Below are positions 1-7,797 of a DNA stretch of 22,659 bases, piece after piece. The translations under genes and the position numbers were made by a program. Under the pieces are notes generated by a model that was given only the letters and a program-made list of their open reading frames with translations, ran no database searches and was not told the origin of the DNA. Position 1 is the stretch's first letter. Every line of letters starts with the position of its first letter. The stretch comes from a virus, in the IMG/VR virus record IMGVR_UViG_3300042892_002448, positions 1-22,659 of that record. The stretch is one strand, 5' to 3'.

Positions 1-456
1 CATTCAAACCAATCATATGATGAAATATTCCCATATGAAAAACACTTGGATGATGTTGTTGATGTAATCAAGCGTTTTGGTTACTCTGGTAAATTTATCG
101 TTGCTGGTTACCTACATGATAGTATCGAAGATGATGGTATATCATTTAACGATATTAAAAAACACTTTGGTATTGATATAGCTGAAATGGTTTATTGTGT
201 TACTGATGAATTAGGTAGAACTCGTAAAGAGAAAAAAGAAAAGACGTTACCTAAGACTGCTGGTAACCCAGATGCTATCATTCTTAAGTTAGCTGATAGA
301 ATTGCTAATATTGAGCATGGCGGTAAGATTGATATGTATGCTAAAGAATACGAAGAATTTAAAGGTGCTTTATTTTTAAACACACCATTAGATGCTCGAC
401 TTATGTGGAGTCATTTAGATAAATTATTGAAAATAAATTTGGTAGAATCAAATTAA
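1..456 (+). CDS. HD-domain hydrolase, SpoT/MESH1-like (5' end outside window)
   Basis: The frame is open from base 1, so the true start lies upstream; a TTG at 46 is only an internal codon. Numbering from base 1, the visible part carries H15, the LHDSIED motif (H39-D40, then E43-D44) and KLADR with D99. This is the metal-binding HD pattern of the (p)ppGpp hydrolase family (SpoT/RelA hydrolase domain, MESH1), where HDxxED and the later Asp hold Mn2+. The family removes the 3' pyrophosphate of alarmones; related phage proteins may act on other nucleotides. There is no synthetase domain in the visible part. The gene ends just before promoter 438-469. I infer a small alarmone hydrolase that could relieve the host stringent response; substrate not certain. 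Confidence 0.7.
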   Translation, partial: HSNQSYDEIFPYEKHLDDVVDVIKRFGYSGKFIVAGYLHDSIEDDGISFNDIKKHFGIDIAEMVYCVTDELGRTRKEKKEKTLPKTAGNPDAIILKLADRIANIEHGGKIDMYAKEYEEFKGALFLNTPLDARLMWSHLDKLLKINLVESN

Positions 457-469
457 TTACTTACCTTTG
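438..469 (+). promoter_or_regulatory. Bacteroidetes-type promoter
   Basis: TTTG at 438-441 (-33 box), 20 bp, TACCTTTG at 462-469 (-7 box). It reads into the small gene at 490 and the DNA ligase operon. The leader before the first ATG is 20 nt. Confidence 0.8.
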
Positions 470-489
470 TCAAACAAAATAAAACAACT

Positions 490-663
490 ATGGAAAGAAC
501 ATTTAATAAAAAAGAAGTTGAGGCTATGTGTAGTCAATCTTATATGAGGGGTATGAGTATTCAACACAGTACTATGACTAATAAAAAAATGAAACCACAA
601 AAAGTTTTTGTTGAGTGGGTTAAAGAATTAATTGATGAATGTCCAGTTAATAAATTCAAATAA
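490..663 (+). CDS. Small phage protein, 57 aa, unknown
   Basis: ATG at 490 lies 20 nt behind a strong promoter box and the frame runs 57 codons to TAA at 661-663. The product is basic, begins MERTFNKKEVEAM, contains several Met residues and a C-terminal amphipathic stretch (FVEWVKELIDE). It is the first gene of the operon leading to DNA ligase, 15 nt upstream of it. I do not recognise the family. Support is position, promoter and an uninterrupted frame filling the gap. Confidence 0.6.
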   Translation: MERTFNKKEVEAMCSQSYMRGMSIQHSTMTNKKMKPQKVFVEWVKELIDECPVNKFK

Positions 664-678
664 AAATATAAAATAACT

Positions 679-2088
679 ATGAGTATTAGACACATCTTAA
701 ATACAATCGCTGCTATCAGCGGTAAAAACGATAAAGGCAAAGAATTAGCCAAGCATAAAGACAATGAATTACTTAAAAAAGTAATTTATCTAGCACACTC
801 TCCGAGAGTCAAGTTTTATATTAAACAGATACCAGAGTATAGTCGTTTAGCAACTCACACACAAACACTAACACTTGAAAGTGCGTTATCGGCTTTAGAT
901 TTGTTATCTAGCCGTAAGGTTACTGGTGCTGAGGCTACTCAACACTTAAAAGAAATATTAAGAACTTGTGAAACAGATGATGCTATCGTTATTGAGCGTA
1001 TCATTGGTAAGGATTTAAAAATCGGTATGGACTCTGGTATTAACAAGATTATACCAAAGCTTATCGAAGAAACACCATATCAAGGTGCTAAGTCGTTCTC
1101 TGAGAAAGGAGCACTTAAGTTATTTGAAAAACGTAAGGTCGTTATCTCACAGATTAAGGCTGATGGGACTTACAGAAATGCTATCATCAGAAGTAACGAA
1201 GTTGAGTTAATCTCAAGACAAGGTGAAGTATCAACATTAACTGGTGCTAAATTTTTAAATGAATTATCTAAGCTTGATGATTGTGTACTTAATGGTGAGT
1301 TAACCATTGATGGTTACAAGAGAACCATTGCTAATGGTATGGTTAACTCAATTATGGATATACTTGAGAATACCAATAGCCGTACACCAGAGGAAACACA
1401 AAAGAAATTAGAAGCTTTCGAAGAAAAACATGGTAGTTGGCAAGAAGCATTAGATAAAATGCGTTTCACAGTATGGGATAAGATTACTGTTGAAGAATAT
1501 TTTGATGCTAAGTCAGACGTACCTTATGCTAATAGGTTCACAAACTTAGAACACAATTTAAGAAATCATAAACTTGAACAAGTTGAAGTAGTTGAAACAC
1601 GCTACATCACAACTTATGCTGAGGCTATTGAACACTTCTTAGATGCACAAAAAAGAGGTCTTGAAGGAACAATCATTAAATCTTCTGAGGCTGGTTGGAA
1701 AGATGGTAAGCCGACATACCAAATCAAGATGAAACTTGAAATGTCAATGGATTTAAGAATCGTTGGTTTCAAATATGGTACCAAAGGAACCAAGAACGAA
1801 AATGTTATTTCGGTACTTGAATTAGAGTCAGAGTGTGGTAAATTAAAAACAGCCCCAGCTGGTATGACCGAAGAAATGATGGCTGACATCACTGCAAGAC
1901 AAAAAGAACTTATGGGGACTATTGTTGAAATCAGATGTTGCGGTCTTTCTGAGACTGATAAAGGGTGGTCAACACAACATCCATCGGTAACTGAATTAAG
2001 ACCAGACAAGAATACTTGTGATACGCTTGAATCTTGTCAAGAAATTGAAGAAATGGCAAAAACACTTACATCTAAGAAATTAGCATAA
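679..2088 (+). CDS. ATP-dependent DNA ligase, T4 gp30 type
   Basis: This 469-aa protein seals DNA nicks using ATP during replication, recombination and repair. It aligns from memory along its length with T4 gp30 (487 aa): the helical N-terminal domain (KHKDNELLKKV near residue 26), then the nucleotidyltransferase motifs. Motif I is KADG with catalytic K160 (K159 in T4), motif III NGELTI with E207, motif IV LEGTIIK (328-334), motif V QIKMKLE with K350 and K352, followed by an OB-fold region. All catalytic residues are present. It is second in an operon with the RNA ligase at 3302; its stop overlaps the next start by one base (TAATG). Confidence 0.95.
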   Translation: MSIRHILNTIAAISGKNDKGKELAKHKDNELLKKVIYLAHSPRVKFYIKQIPEYSRLATHTQTLTLESALSALDLLSSRKVTGAEATQHLKEILRTCETDDAIVIERIIGKDLKIGMDSGINKIIPKLIEETPYQGAKSFSEKGALKLFEKRKVVISQIKADGTYRNAIIRSNEVELISRQGEVSTLTGAKFLNELSKLDDCVLNGELTIDGYKRTIANGMVNSIMDILENTNSRTPEETQKKLEAFEEKHGSWQEALDKMRFTVWDKITVEEYFDAKSDVPYANRFTNLEHNLRNHKLEQVEVVETRYITTYAEAIEHFLDAQKRGLEGTIIKSSEAGWKDGKPTYQIKMKLEMSMDLRIVGFKYGTKGTKNENVISVLELESECGKLKTAPAGMTEEMMADITARQKELMGTIVEIRCCGLSETDKGWSTQHPSVTELRPDKNTCDTLESCQEIEEMAKTLTSKKLA

Positions 2089-2510
2089 TGAGAAAGAACA
2101 TATTCTACGGTGTAGGTATACTTTTAACGATTGGTCTTTTATGGTTGTATTATTCAGCCCTTGTAGGTGCGATTAAAAGTAGCGTTGAGGAACGCCAGAA
2201 ACACGAAAAAGAATTAAATGATAAAACACTTGAAAACATTTTTTCTAGTCAAAAAATTGACTCGTTAAATAAAGCGAATGGTGAATTATCGAAATACAAA
2301 GCACTTACCCAAGCGATGATTCATCGTGATGAAGCCACAAACCAATTGAAACATAAGATTGGTGATATGGTTTATCTGAAGAACGATTCGTCAAGGGTGG
2401 TAATAGAAGATGTACTGATTGGTGGTGGGAAGTACAACTACTATGTTAAATACAGAGTCTTATTGAAAGACAACACCACAAGGGAAATGGTTCCCGAATT
2501 AATTTACTAA
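2088..2510 (+). CDS. Membrane-anchored coiled-coil protein, unknown
   Basis: 140 aa. An N-terminal membrane helix (residues about 5-28, GVGILLTIGLLWLYYSALVG) is followed by a charged, probably coiled-coil segment (about 33-78) and a small C-terminal beta-rich part (KIGDMVYLKNDSSRVVIEDV and on) that resembles a short SH3-like barrel. The layout suggests an inner-membrane protein with a soluble coiled-coil stalk, perhaps spanin- or holin-associated, but there is no lipobox or lysis signature, so no function is assigned. Start codon overlaps the ligase stop, which implies translational coupling. Confidence 0.7.
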   Translation: MRKNIFYGVGILLTIGLLWLYYSALVGAIKSSVEERQKHEKELNDKTLENIFSSQKIDSLNKANGELSKYKALTQAMIHRDEATNQLKHKIGDMVYLKNDSSRVVIEDVLIGGGKYNYYVKYRVLLKDNTTREMVPELIY

Positions 2511-2520
2511 AACGAATAAA

Positions 2521-3003
2521 ATGAAAAAATTATTAACAATCGCATTAATTTGCCTAATCAGTACTGTAACATTTGCACAAACAGATTCAACTTCTTGTTG
2601 TAAAAAGAAATCACCAATTACAGGTTATTTATCCTATGGTCTTTCTGTAACCAATTCAAGTGATTTCAATTCAAGTTCATATACTGGCTTAGAAGGTGGT
2701 ATTATGAAAGGTAATTTTGGTCTTGGTGTTGTATTGGGACGTGGAAGTCTTAAAGGATTAGGTTCTAAGTCTGATAATATCCAAAACTATTTCTATGAAG
2801 TTAAAACATTCGCCTCATATCCGATTGGTAATGTGTCTGGTAGTTTTATCCTTGGATATGGTGGATATATAGACACACCACACATGTTTATTGAATATGG
2901 TGCTGGATTATGTTATAACATTGGTAAACTTGGTTTAGGTGCAACTTATAGCAACTGGGATGGTGTAAACTATATCACACCAAGTATAACACTTAATTTC
3001 TAA
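2521..3003 (+). CDS. Exported beta-barrel (outer-membrane-like) protein
   Basis: 160 aa. A signal peptide (MKKLLTIALICLISTVTFAQ, likely cut after the Ala before Gln19-20) is followed by a CC-rich spot and then alternating hydrophobic/Gly segments typical of small outer-membrane barrels (GYLSYGLSVT, GNFGLGVVLGRG, GSFILGYGGYI, KLGLGATYSNWD), and it ends in Phe (ITLNF), the classic C-terminal signature for BAM insertion. Predicted location is the host outer membrane. It lies between the coiled-coil membrane protein and a P-loop protein in the ligase operon. Such a protein could alter the host surface, for example to exclude superinfecting phage; that role is inference. Confidence 0.75.
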   Translation: MKKLLTIALICLISTVTFAQTDSTSCCKKKSPITGYLSYGLSVTNSSDFNSSSYTGLEGGIMKGNFGLGVVLGRGSLKGLGSKSDNIQNYFYEVKTFASYPIGNVSGSFILGYGGYIDTPHMFIEYGAGLCYNIGKLGLGATYSNWDGVNYITPSITLNF

Positions 3004-3007
3004 TAAT

Positions 3008-3301
3008 ATGGAGAATACAATACACATTACTGTAACAGGTCCGTACAATAGCGGTAAGACAATGATATCACAAGAGATTGTTGATGCACTAAGAAAGTTA
3101 GGTTTAGCTGTTAAATGGGATGTTAAACCAGACTTTAAATTTGAAGATGAAGCTCGTAGAGATGGGTTAGAACGTATATCAGCAATTGAAGCAATTAGCG
3201 ATAAGACAAATATCATTGTAAAAGAAGCAACAGTTAAAAAAGATTTTAATTCTGTTTTAAACGCTAAGGTTGGTCATCACGTTAAAAATAAAGATAAATA
3301 A
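3008..3301 (+). CDS. Short P-loop protein
   Basis: 97 aa. It begins with a beta strand and a Walker A loop GPYNSGKT (about residues 11-18), followed by a helix, as in nucleotide kinases and small ATPases. The protein is far shorter than normal P-loop enzymes, and I see no Walker B or lid region: after residue 45 it is mostly charged helices. It may be a minimal nucleotide-binding phage protein or a shortened kinase. Start lies 4 bases after the barrel gene stop, and the RNA ligase ATG follows its stop codon directly. Confidence 0.7.
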   Translation: MENTIHITVTGPYNSGKTMISQEIVDALRKLGLAVKWDVKPDFKFEDEARRDGLERISAIEAISDKTNIIVKEATVKKDFNSVLNAKVGHHVKNKDK

Positions 3302-4351
3302 ATGAAAAAACACATTAGTTTCCCAAGCATTGAGCAATTTAGAAATATTGTTTCCAATGTTAATAGAAGTTTTAATTTTGTTGGTCTTGACGAACAAGGT
3401 GAAGCAATCTATGACCATAATAAATTAAAACCAATACTTACTTTCAAAGGTACTGTTAAATTACATGGTACAAATGCTGGTGTGTGTTACAATTCAGCTG
3501 ATGGGTTATGGGCTCAATCTCGTGAGAATATAATCACACCAGAACAAGATAATGCTGGGTTTGCTTTTTTTGTTGAAAGTAATAAAGAACAATTCTGTTC
3601 TTTAATTGATAAAGTGATTGATACAACACATGTTGATACCATATTGAATAATATTTCTATTTATGGTGAGTGGTGTGGTGGTAACATTCAAAAAGGTGTT
3701 GGTATTACCAACTTACCTAAGTCTTTCTTTATCTTTGGTGTTAAGATTAGTCCAATCGTAGATAAAGACGATGAGGCAGCTGCTAAAGCTAATCCAGCAT
3801 ACTGGGTAGATTCAACTTACTTAAGAAATAACCAAGCTAGAATTTATAACATTAATGATTTCCTAACTTGGGAAATGGATATCAATTTTAATGAGCCAGA
3901 AATGTCTCAAAACAAATTGAGCGAGTTAACTATCGCTGTTGAAGAAGAATGCCCTGTCGCTAAAGCGTTTGGTTTCTCTGGTATTGGTGAAGGTATCGTA
4001 TGGGCTTGTGAATACAAAGATGTTGTTCATAGATTCAAGGTTAAGGGTGAAAAACACTCTGCTAGTAAAGTTAGAACACTAGCTGCTGTTGATACTGAAA
4101 AGATTAACAGTATCAAAGAATTTGTTGAATACGCAGTAACTGAAAGCCGTTTCAATCAAGGTCTTGAAAAGACATTCATTAATGGTGAGCCTATTGATGT
4201 TAAAAAGATAGGTGAATTAATGAAGTGGATTGTTAGTGATATCCTAAAGGAAGAAATGGATACTATGGTAGCTAATAAACTTGAACCTAAAGATATCGGT
4301 AAATACGTATCTACAAAGGTTAGAGAAATGTTCTTTAAACTACCAGTCTAG
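3302..4351 (+). CDS. RNA ligase, T4 Rnl2 type
   Basis: 349 aa, matching the usual size (T4 Rnl2 is 334 aa). The family seals 3'-OH/5'-phosphate breaks in RNA, often in duplex or nicked contexts, through a lysyl-AMP intermediate. Visible motifs: motif I KLHGTN with nucleophile K53, R74 in the QSRE segment, YGEWCGG with E123, motif IV EGIV with E230, motif V FKVKG with K246 and K248. A C-terminal helical domain (about 265-349) resembles the Rnl2 RNA-binding domain. All active-site residues seem intact. It shares an operon with the DNA ligase and lies a few kb from a 2H phosphoesterase and a tRNA array, so tRNA repair or splicing is a plausible job. Confidence 0.9.
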   Translation: MKKHISFPSIEQFRNIVSNVNRSFNFVGLDEQGEAIYDHNKLKPILTFKGTVKLHGTNAGVCYNSADGLWAQSRENIITPEQDNAGFAFFVESNKEQFCSLIDKVIDTTHVDTILNNISIYGEWCGGNIQKGVGITNLPKSFFIFGVKISPIVDKDDEAAAKANPAYWVDSTYLRNNQARIYNINDFLTWEMDINFNEPEMSQNKLSELTIAVEEECPVAKAFGFSGIGEGIVWACEYKDVVHRFKVKGEKHSASKVRTLAAVDTEKINSIKEFVEYAVTESRFNQGLEKTFINGEPIDVKKIGELMKWIVSDILKEEMDTMVANKLEPKDIGKYVSTKVREMFFKLPV

Positions 4352-4353
4352 GG

Positions 4354-4384
4354 TTGATTTTATAATAATTAAGAAGTATCTTTG
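4354..4384 (+). promoter_or_regulatory. Bacteroidetes-type promoter, leaderless
   Basis: TTG at 4354-4356, 20 bp, TATCTTTG at 4377-4384, then four bases and the ATG at 4389. The spacing places transcription start at or next to the start codon. Confidence 0.75.
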
Positions 4385-4388
4385 TGAT

Positions 4389-4592
4389 ATGATAAAAAAT
4401 AGAGTCTATAGACTAAAACAAGCTGCTGAAGTTGGCAAAGATATGCCACTTCCAAAGGGGCAAGAACTCGAAATCGTAACTGATGTCGTATACATTAATG
4501 GGAACATGGTTCCACCAAACATGCAATCAATGTTCTATGCTTGGATAATTAATAATCCAACATTGTTTGACGATGTAACAAAAAATTGGTAA
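4389..4592 (+). CDS. Small protein, 67 aa, unknown
   Basis: The start is set by the promoter: ATG 4389 lies four bases after a TATCTTTG box, while the frame upstream runs back into the RNA ligase gene. The product begins MIKNRVYRLKQAAEVG and has a C-terminal region with hydrophobic residues (MFYAWIINNPTLF). I do not recognise a family. It is the first gene of a four-gene run; its stop overlaps the next ATG (TAATG). Confidence 0.65.
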   Translation: MIKNRVYRLKQAAEVGKDMPLPKGQELEIVTDVVYINGNMVPPNMQSMFYAWIINNPTLFDDVTKNW

Positions 4593-4975
4593 TGGCTAAA
4601 GAAAAATGTGATTGCGGAAAAGATGCTGTATGGTTATATATGCCTGGATACAGTAATGGTATAAATCCTTTTCATTGCGATGATTGCGTAATGGATGATG
4701 ATAACAAGATAGGTTGTTCATGTAATTGGCATTATTCAAAACCTCAAGAAGGTTTACCACAAGATTTACCAGAAGGTATTGAAGGTATTGATTGGGCTTG
4801 GGTTGAACATGCTGGTGATGAGTACATTGATAAGATTACCAAGGAAGAAGGATTCTGGATTCATTTAGATGAACGTGGAAGGCCATCACCTTGTGTTGAA
4901 TACGATTATGATGAAAACGGATTTGATTTCAGTGATTTAGATTCTAAGGACGATGAACATGATAGCAAAAATTAA
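4592..4975 (+). CDS. Cys/His-rich probable zinc-binding protein
   Basis: 127 aa starting at the ATG that overlaps the previous stop. The N-terminal part has a cluster of potential zinc ligands: C6, C8, H28, C29, C32, C42, C44 and H47. The rest is acidic, ending in a Asp/Glu-rich tail (FDFSDLDSKDDEHDS). This looks like a small zinc ribbon with an acidic tail, perhaps protein- or nucleic-acid-binding. No family recognised. It is translationally coupled on both sides. Confidence 0.7.
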   Translation: MAKEKCDCGKDAVWLYMPGYSNGINPFHCDDCVMDDDNKIGCSCNWHYSKPQEGLPQDLPEGIEGIDWAWVEHAGDEYIDKITKEEGFWIHLDERGRPSPCVEYDYDENGFDFSDLDSKDDEHDSKN

Positions 4976-5042
4976 GCAAGCAATTAAAAATTGGTGGAAA
5001 CGTCACGTATGTGATATAGCACCAGACAATCAAGATTTGTAA
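4953..5042 (+). CDS. Micro-protein, 29 aa, unknown
   Basis: This short basic frame begins with ATG 4953 (or ATG 4959, two codons later), overlaps the end of the previous gene in another frame, and stops at 5040-5042, where its TAA overlaps the next ATG in the same TAATG arrangement used by its neighbours. Product contains IKNWWKRHVCDIAP. The coupling pattern is the main support; it could also be a reinitiation spacer. Confidence 0.45.
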   Translation: MNMIAKIKQAIKNWWKRHVCDIAPDNQDL

Positions 5043-5329
5043 TGGACGACAATTTTACATTTAGGGGTGGTAAACACGATTGTAAAACATATGGGTGGGT
5101 CAGAAAAAATGACCCATCCTATATTCGTTGGTGCCAAGAGAAAGCACCATTCATGTTAAAAGAACGTGCAGCACCTAAACCCGAACCAGTCCCAGAACCA
5201 AAGAAAGAAATTAAATTCAGAGATGAACCAGTTAAATCATTAGTACCAAATCTTAATTTCTGGAATGAAGGTCCAGATGATATTTCTAAGCCTTATTTAG
5301 AAAAAATGAAAAAAGATTTGGAGAAGTAA
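5042..5329 (+). CDS. ExoX C-terminal-like domain protein
   Basis: 95 aa. The N-terminal 40 residues (FTFRGGKHDCKTYGWVRKNDPSYIRWC) match the small domain at the C-terminus of exonuclease X and related phage proteins, with the usual pattern F-G-K..G-K-T..W..DPSYI.WC. There is no DnaQ-type nuclease domain, so this is the accessory domain alone. A Pro/Lys/Glu-rich linker (PKPEPVPEPKKE) follows and a charged tail ends the protein. The domain is thought to bind protein or DNA; here it may act in trans. Catalysis is unlikely. Confidence 0.65.
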   Translation: MDDNFTFRGGKHDCKTYGWVRKNDPSYIRWCQEKAPFMLKERAAPKPEPVPEPKKEIKFRDEPVKSLVPNLNFWNEGPDDISKPYLEKMKKDLEK

Positions 5330-5348
5330 ATTATTTATATTACCTTTG
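5317..5348 (+). promoter_or_regulatory. Bacteroidetes-type promoter, leaderless
   Basis: TTTG at 5317-5320 (inside the end of the upstream gene), 20 bp, TACCTTTG at 5341-5348, four bases, then ATG 5353. Confidence 0.85.
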
Positions 5349-5352
5349 TCTT

Positions 5353-6672
5353 ATGATAACAAAAGAAAACGGTCTTAAGTACGCAAAGCTTATCCACGTT
5401 AGTGTGGATAACGGCAAAACTGATAACAGTAATAAAGTTTACATAATGGAAGAACTATCCGATGGTCGCATTAAATGCGAATATGGTCGAGTAGGGAAAC
5501 AATTAGTTACTGAATTTAAGCCAAGCCACAAATGGGATAGTGTACTTAAACAGAAACTTAGTAAGACTAAAGGTTATACTGATGTTACTGATTTATTAGT
5601 CACAAAAGAAGAAATCATTGATGATAACGCAGCACCTAAAGATAATAAGGTTGATGCTATCAAAGATGCACTTGTAAAGAAGTTGATTGAAGAATTAATG
5701 GCTTTTGCAAACAAATCAATCCAAAAGAACTACAAGGTTACACAAGAAGCCGTATCTGAACAACAAGTTAATGCGGCACAAGATGTTATCTCACAAATTA
5801 GTGGGTTAGTAAAGATTGGTGTTGACATTAAACATGTAAACGATTTATTATTGAAATTATATACAATTATCCCTCGTAGAATGGATAATGTTAAAGACCA
5901 TTTAATGTATGCTATTACTAGCAAAGATTCATTATCTACAGCTCAACATATCATAGATAACGAGCAATCAGCATTAGATACAATGGCTGGACAGGTACAA
6001 TTGATTAAACAACAAAAAGAAGCTGCCGAAAAAGCTAAAGCTGATGCTGTTGAAACTAAGGGTAAGAAAATAAAAGGTAAGGAAATTACTATACTTGACC
6101 AAATGGGTTTATCAATTGAAGTTGAGAATGATAAAACAACGCTTGATTTGATTAAGAAATTAATGGGGTCAAATGTAAATCAAATGAAGAAAGTGTATAA
6201 AGTTATTAATAGCAAAACACAAGTTAAATTTGATGCTCATTATGCCAAGGCTGAAGTTAAAAAGAAACGACTATATTGGCATGGTTCAAGAAACGAGAAC
6301 TGGTTTAATATCCTTCAAACAGGATTGCTTATCAGACCATCTGGTGCTGTACATACTGGAAGTATGTTCGGTGATGGTATCTACTTTGCCGATAAAGCTC
6401 AGAAATCAATTGGTTACACATCATTAAGAGGTTCTTATTGGGCACATGGTGGTGGTGATAAAGCATTCTTAGCTTTATTTGATGTACAAGTAGGTAAACA
6501 AAAAGAAATCCTTCATCACACATCAAGTTGTTCATCTTTATCTGATAAGGTAATGAAGAAAGAAGGGTACGATAGTGTATTTGCTAAGGGTGGTGCTGAT
6601 TTAAGAAACAATGAATATATTATTTACAAAGGGGAGCAGTGTACTGTTTCACATTTAATAGAAATTGGATAA
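5353..6672 (+). CDS. WGR-domain poly(ADP-ribose) polymerase-like protein
   Basis: 439 aa. Order: WGR domain (about 8-82, with KVYIMEEL and CEYGRVG), helical region resembling the PARP regulatory domain (about 100-230, ELMAFANKSIQ onward), then the ADP-ribosyltransferase domain (about 300-439). The H-Y-E triad of the PARP1 group is complete: H310 in YWHGSR, Y344 in MFGDGIYFADKA, E421 in NNEYIIY. In PARP1 the Glu supports chain elongation, so true PAR synthesis from NAD+ is possible. WGR domains sense DNA ends, so the protein probably acts on nucleoprotein. Leaderless promoter upstream; it overlaps the next gene by one base. Domain calls are from remembered motifs but the match is strong. Confidence 0.92.
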   Translation: MITKENGLKYAKLIHVSVDNGKTDNSNKVYIMEELSDGRIKCEYGRVGKQLVTEFKPSHKWDSVLKQKLSKTKGYTDVTDLLVTKEEIIDDNAAPKDNKVDAIKDALVKKLIEELMAFANKSIQKNYKVTQEAVSEQQVNAAQDVISQISGLVKIGVDIKHVNDLLLKLYTIIPRRMDNVKDHLMYAITSKDSLSTAQHIIDNEQSALDTMAGQVQLIKQQKEAAEKAKADAVETKGKKIKGKEITILDQMGLSIEVENDKTTLDLIKKLMGSNVNQMKKVYKVINSKTQVKFDAHYAKAEVKKKRLYWHGSRNENWFNILQTGLLIRPSGAVHTGSMFGDGIYFADKAQKSIGYTSLRGSYWAHGGGDKAFLALFDVQVGKQKEILHHTSSCSSLSDKVMKKEGYDSVFAKGGADLRNNEYIIYKGEQCTVSHLIEIG

Positions 6673-7157
6673 TGAAAAATAAATTAGAATTAAGAATGTA
6701 CGGCTTAGTACCGTACAACATCAGTCCAATTCAACAAGGTATCCAATACGGACACGCTGTTGTTGATTATCGTGAATCACTTGATGGTCATAAAGACATG
6801 CTTAAGTTGTATAAGAAATGGGCTAAAAAAGATAAGACGTTTATCATCCTTAACGGTGGAACAACTAATAACAACAAGAAAAGACTTGGTAGTCTTAACA
6901 AGCATTTATCGACACTTAAAGCTAATGGGGTTAAGGTTCAAGATTTTTATGAGCCAGATTTGAATGATGCATTAACAGGTGTTTGTTTCTTAGTTGATGA
7001 ACGAGTATTCAACCGAGAAGATTACCCAGATTATATCCTAGATGAAGCTGAATCTAAGAAGCAAGCTGCTAAGAGATATACTAAATGGGTTGAGTATGTT
7101 GGTGGACCTAAGAATGTCTTTCTTAGAGATTTTTTAAGAGGACTTAGATTAGCATAA
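6672..7157 (+). CDS. Pth2-like / phage conserved protein
   Basis: 161 aa from the ATG that overlaps the PARP stop (TAATG). The N-terminal part (GLVPYNISPIQQGIQYGHAVVDY) resembles the peptidyl-tRNA hydrolase II signature in which a strand is followed by KGKxAAQxxHA; FIILNGGTTNN and the ALTGVCFLVDERV strand also fit a Pth2-type alpha/beta fold. The canonical catalytic residues are not clearly retained, so activity is uncertain. Known phage proteins of this kind are mostly annotated as hypothetical. Given the tRNA array in the window, a role on tRNA is attractive but unproven. Confidence 0.6.
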   Translation: MKNKLELRMYGLVPYNISPIQQGIQYGHAVVDYRESLDGHKDMLKLYKKWAKKDKTFIILNGGTTNNNKKRLGSLNKHLSTLKANGVKVQDFYEPDLNDALTGVCFLVDERVFNREDYPDYILDEAESKKQAAKRYTKWVEYVGGPKNVFLRDFLRGLRLA

Positions 7158-7182
7158 CAATTTACTTTTCACTAAAATGACA

Positions 7183-7190
7183 TATATTTG
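7183..7190 (+). promoter_or_regulatory. Probable promoter, -7 box only
   Basis: TATATTTG, three bases before GTG 7194. No TTG is present 20 bp upstream, so this is weaker than the others. Confidence 0.4.
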
Positions 7191-7193
7191 TAT

Positions 7194-7775
7194 GTGGATT
7201 TTAATGAAAAACAAGAGCAATTACTTAAGTACCTTGATAAGAATTATCTTATTAAAGACGATAGGTTCTTCACAAAGTATGATGATGTACATGAGTGGGG
7301 AAGGTCAATAGCATATGGTCTAGGTAAGATATTTAGCCATGATGAAGAGTTCTGCGTAATGCAGCTCAAGTATTGGTCTGAGCTTAATGGATTACATGAA
7401 GATGAATGGGGTTTAGCGTATAACACACATAAGCTTAAAACACAGTGGTCTGTAGAAATGGCCAGTGATATACAAGCACAATGTGGTTTTGATGCTGAAG
7501 AACAATTAGTAACAATGTTATCAGCTGAGTTAGCTAGAGAAATTGACTCTGATATACTTAGAGATTTAAAATCAGATATTAAATCATCTGATGATTTATT
7601 AGGTGTTCTTAAATGTGTTGGTTATGAAACAACACAAACAATATATAACCCAGAGACATTTAAACCGTATAAAGGATTTATATCTATGAATTATAATGAT
7701 ATTAGAAATGAACGAAAGACTAACACTCACTGGAAAGATTGGGTTCGAACCAGAGAACAAGACAAAAAAACATAG
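7194..7775 (+). CDS. Unknown protein with a major-capsid-like helix
   Basis: 193 aa starting at GTG 7194, chosen because it lies three bases behind a TATATTTG box; an in-frame TTG at 7188 overlaps the box. The middle (HKLKTQWSVEMASDIQAQCG, then FDAEEQLVTMLSAELAREI) strongly recalls the segment of T4-type major capsid proteins (gp23) reading roughly KLKAEYTLELAQDLKAVHG-DAEAEL-ILS-E---EINREI. The rest does not look like a capsid protein and the total is much too short. It may be a capsid paralogue fragment reused as a head accessory, decoy or assembly factor. This resemblance is from memory. Confidence 0.6.
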   Translation: MDFNEKQEQLLKYLDKNYLIKDDRFFTKYDDVHEWGRSIAYGLGKIFSHDEEFCVMQLKYWSELNGLHEDEWGLAYNTHKLKTQWSVEMASDIQAQCGFDAEEQLVTMLSAELAREIDSDILRDLKSDIKSSDDLLGVLKCVGYETTQTIYNPETFKPYKGFISMNYNDIRNERKTNTHWKDWVRTREQDKKT

Positions 7776-7797
7776 CGGTCAATCTTCATGGAAAAAG

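Noticed and set aside
1614-2009. Minus-strand ORF of 131 codons
   Set aside because: Shadow of the DNA ligase gene; no start signal and composition of an antisense frame.
7696-7797. Upstream start of the 2H phosphoesterase at ATG 7696
   Set aside because: It would overlap the previous gene by 80 bases; ATG 7798 gives a complete domain and normal spacing.
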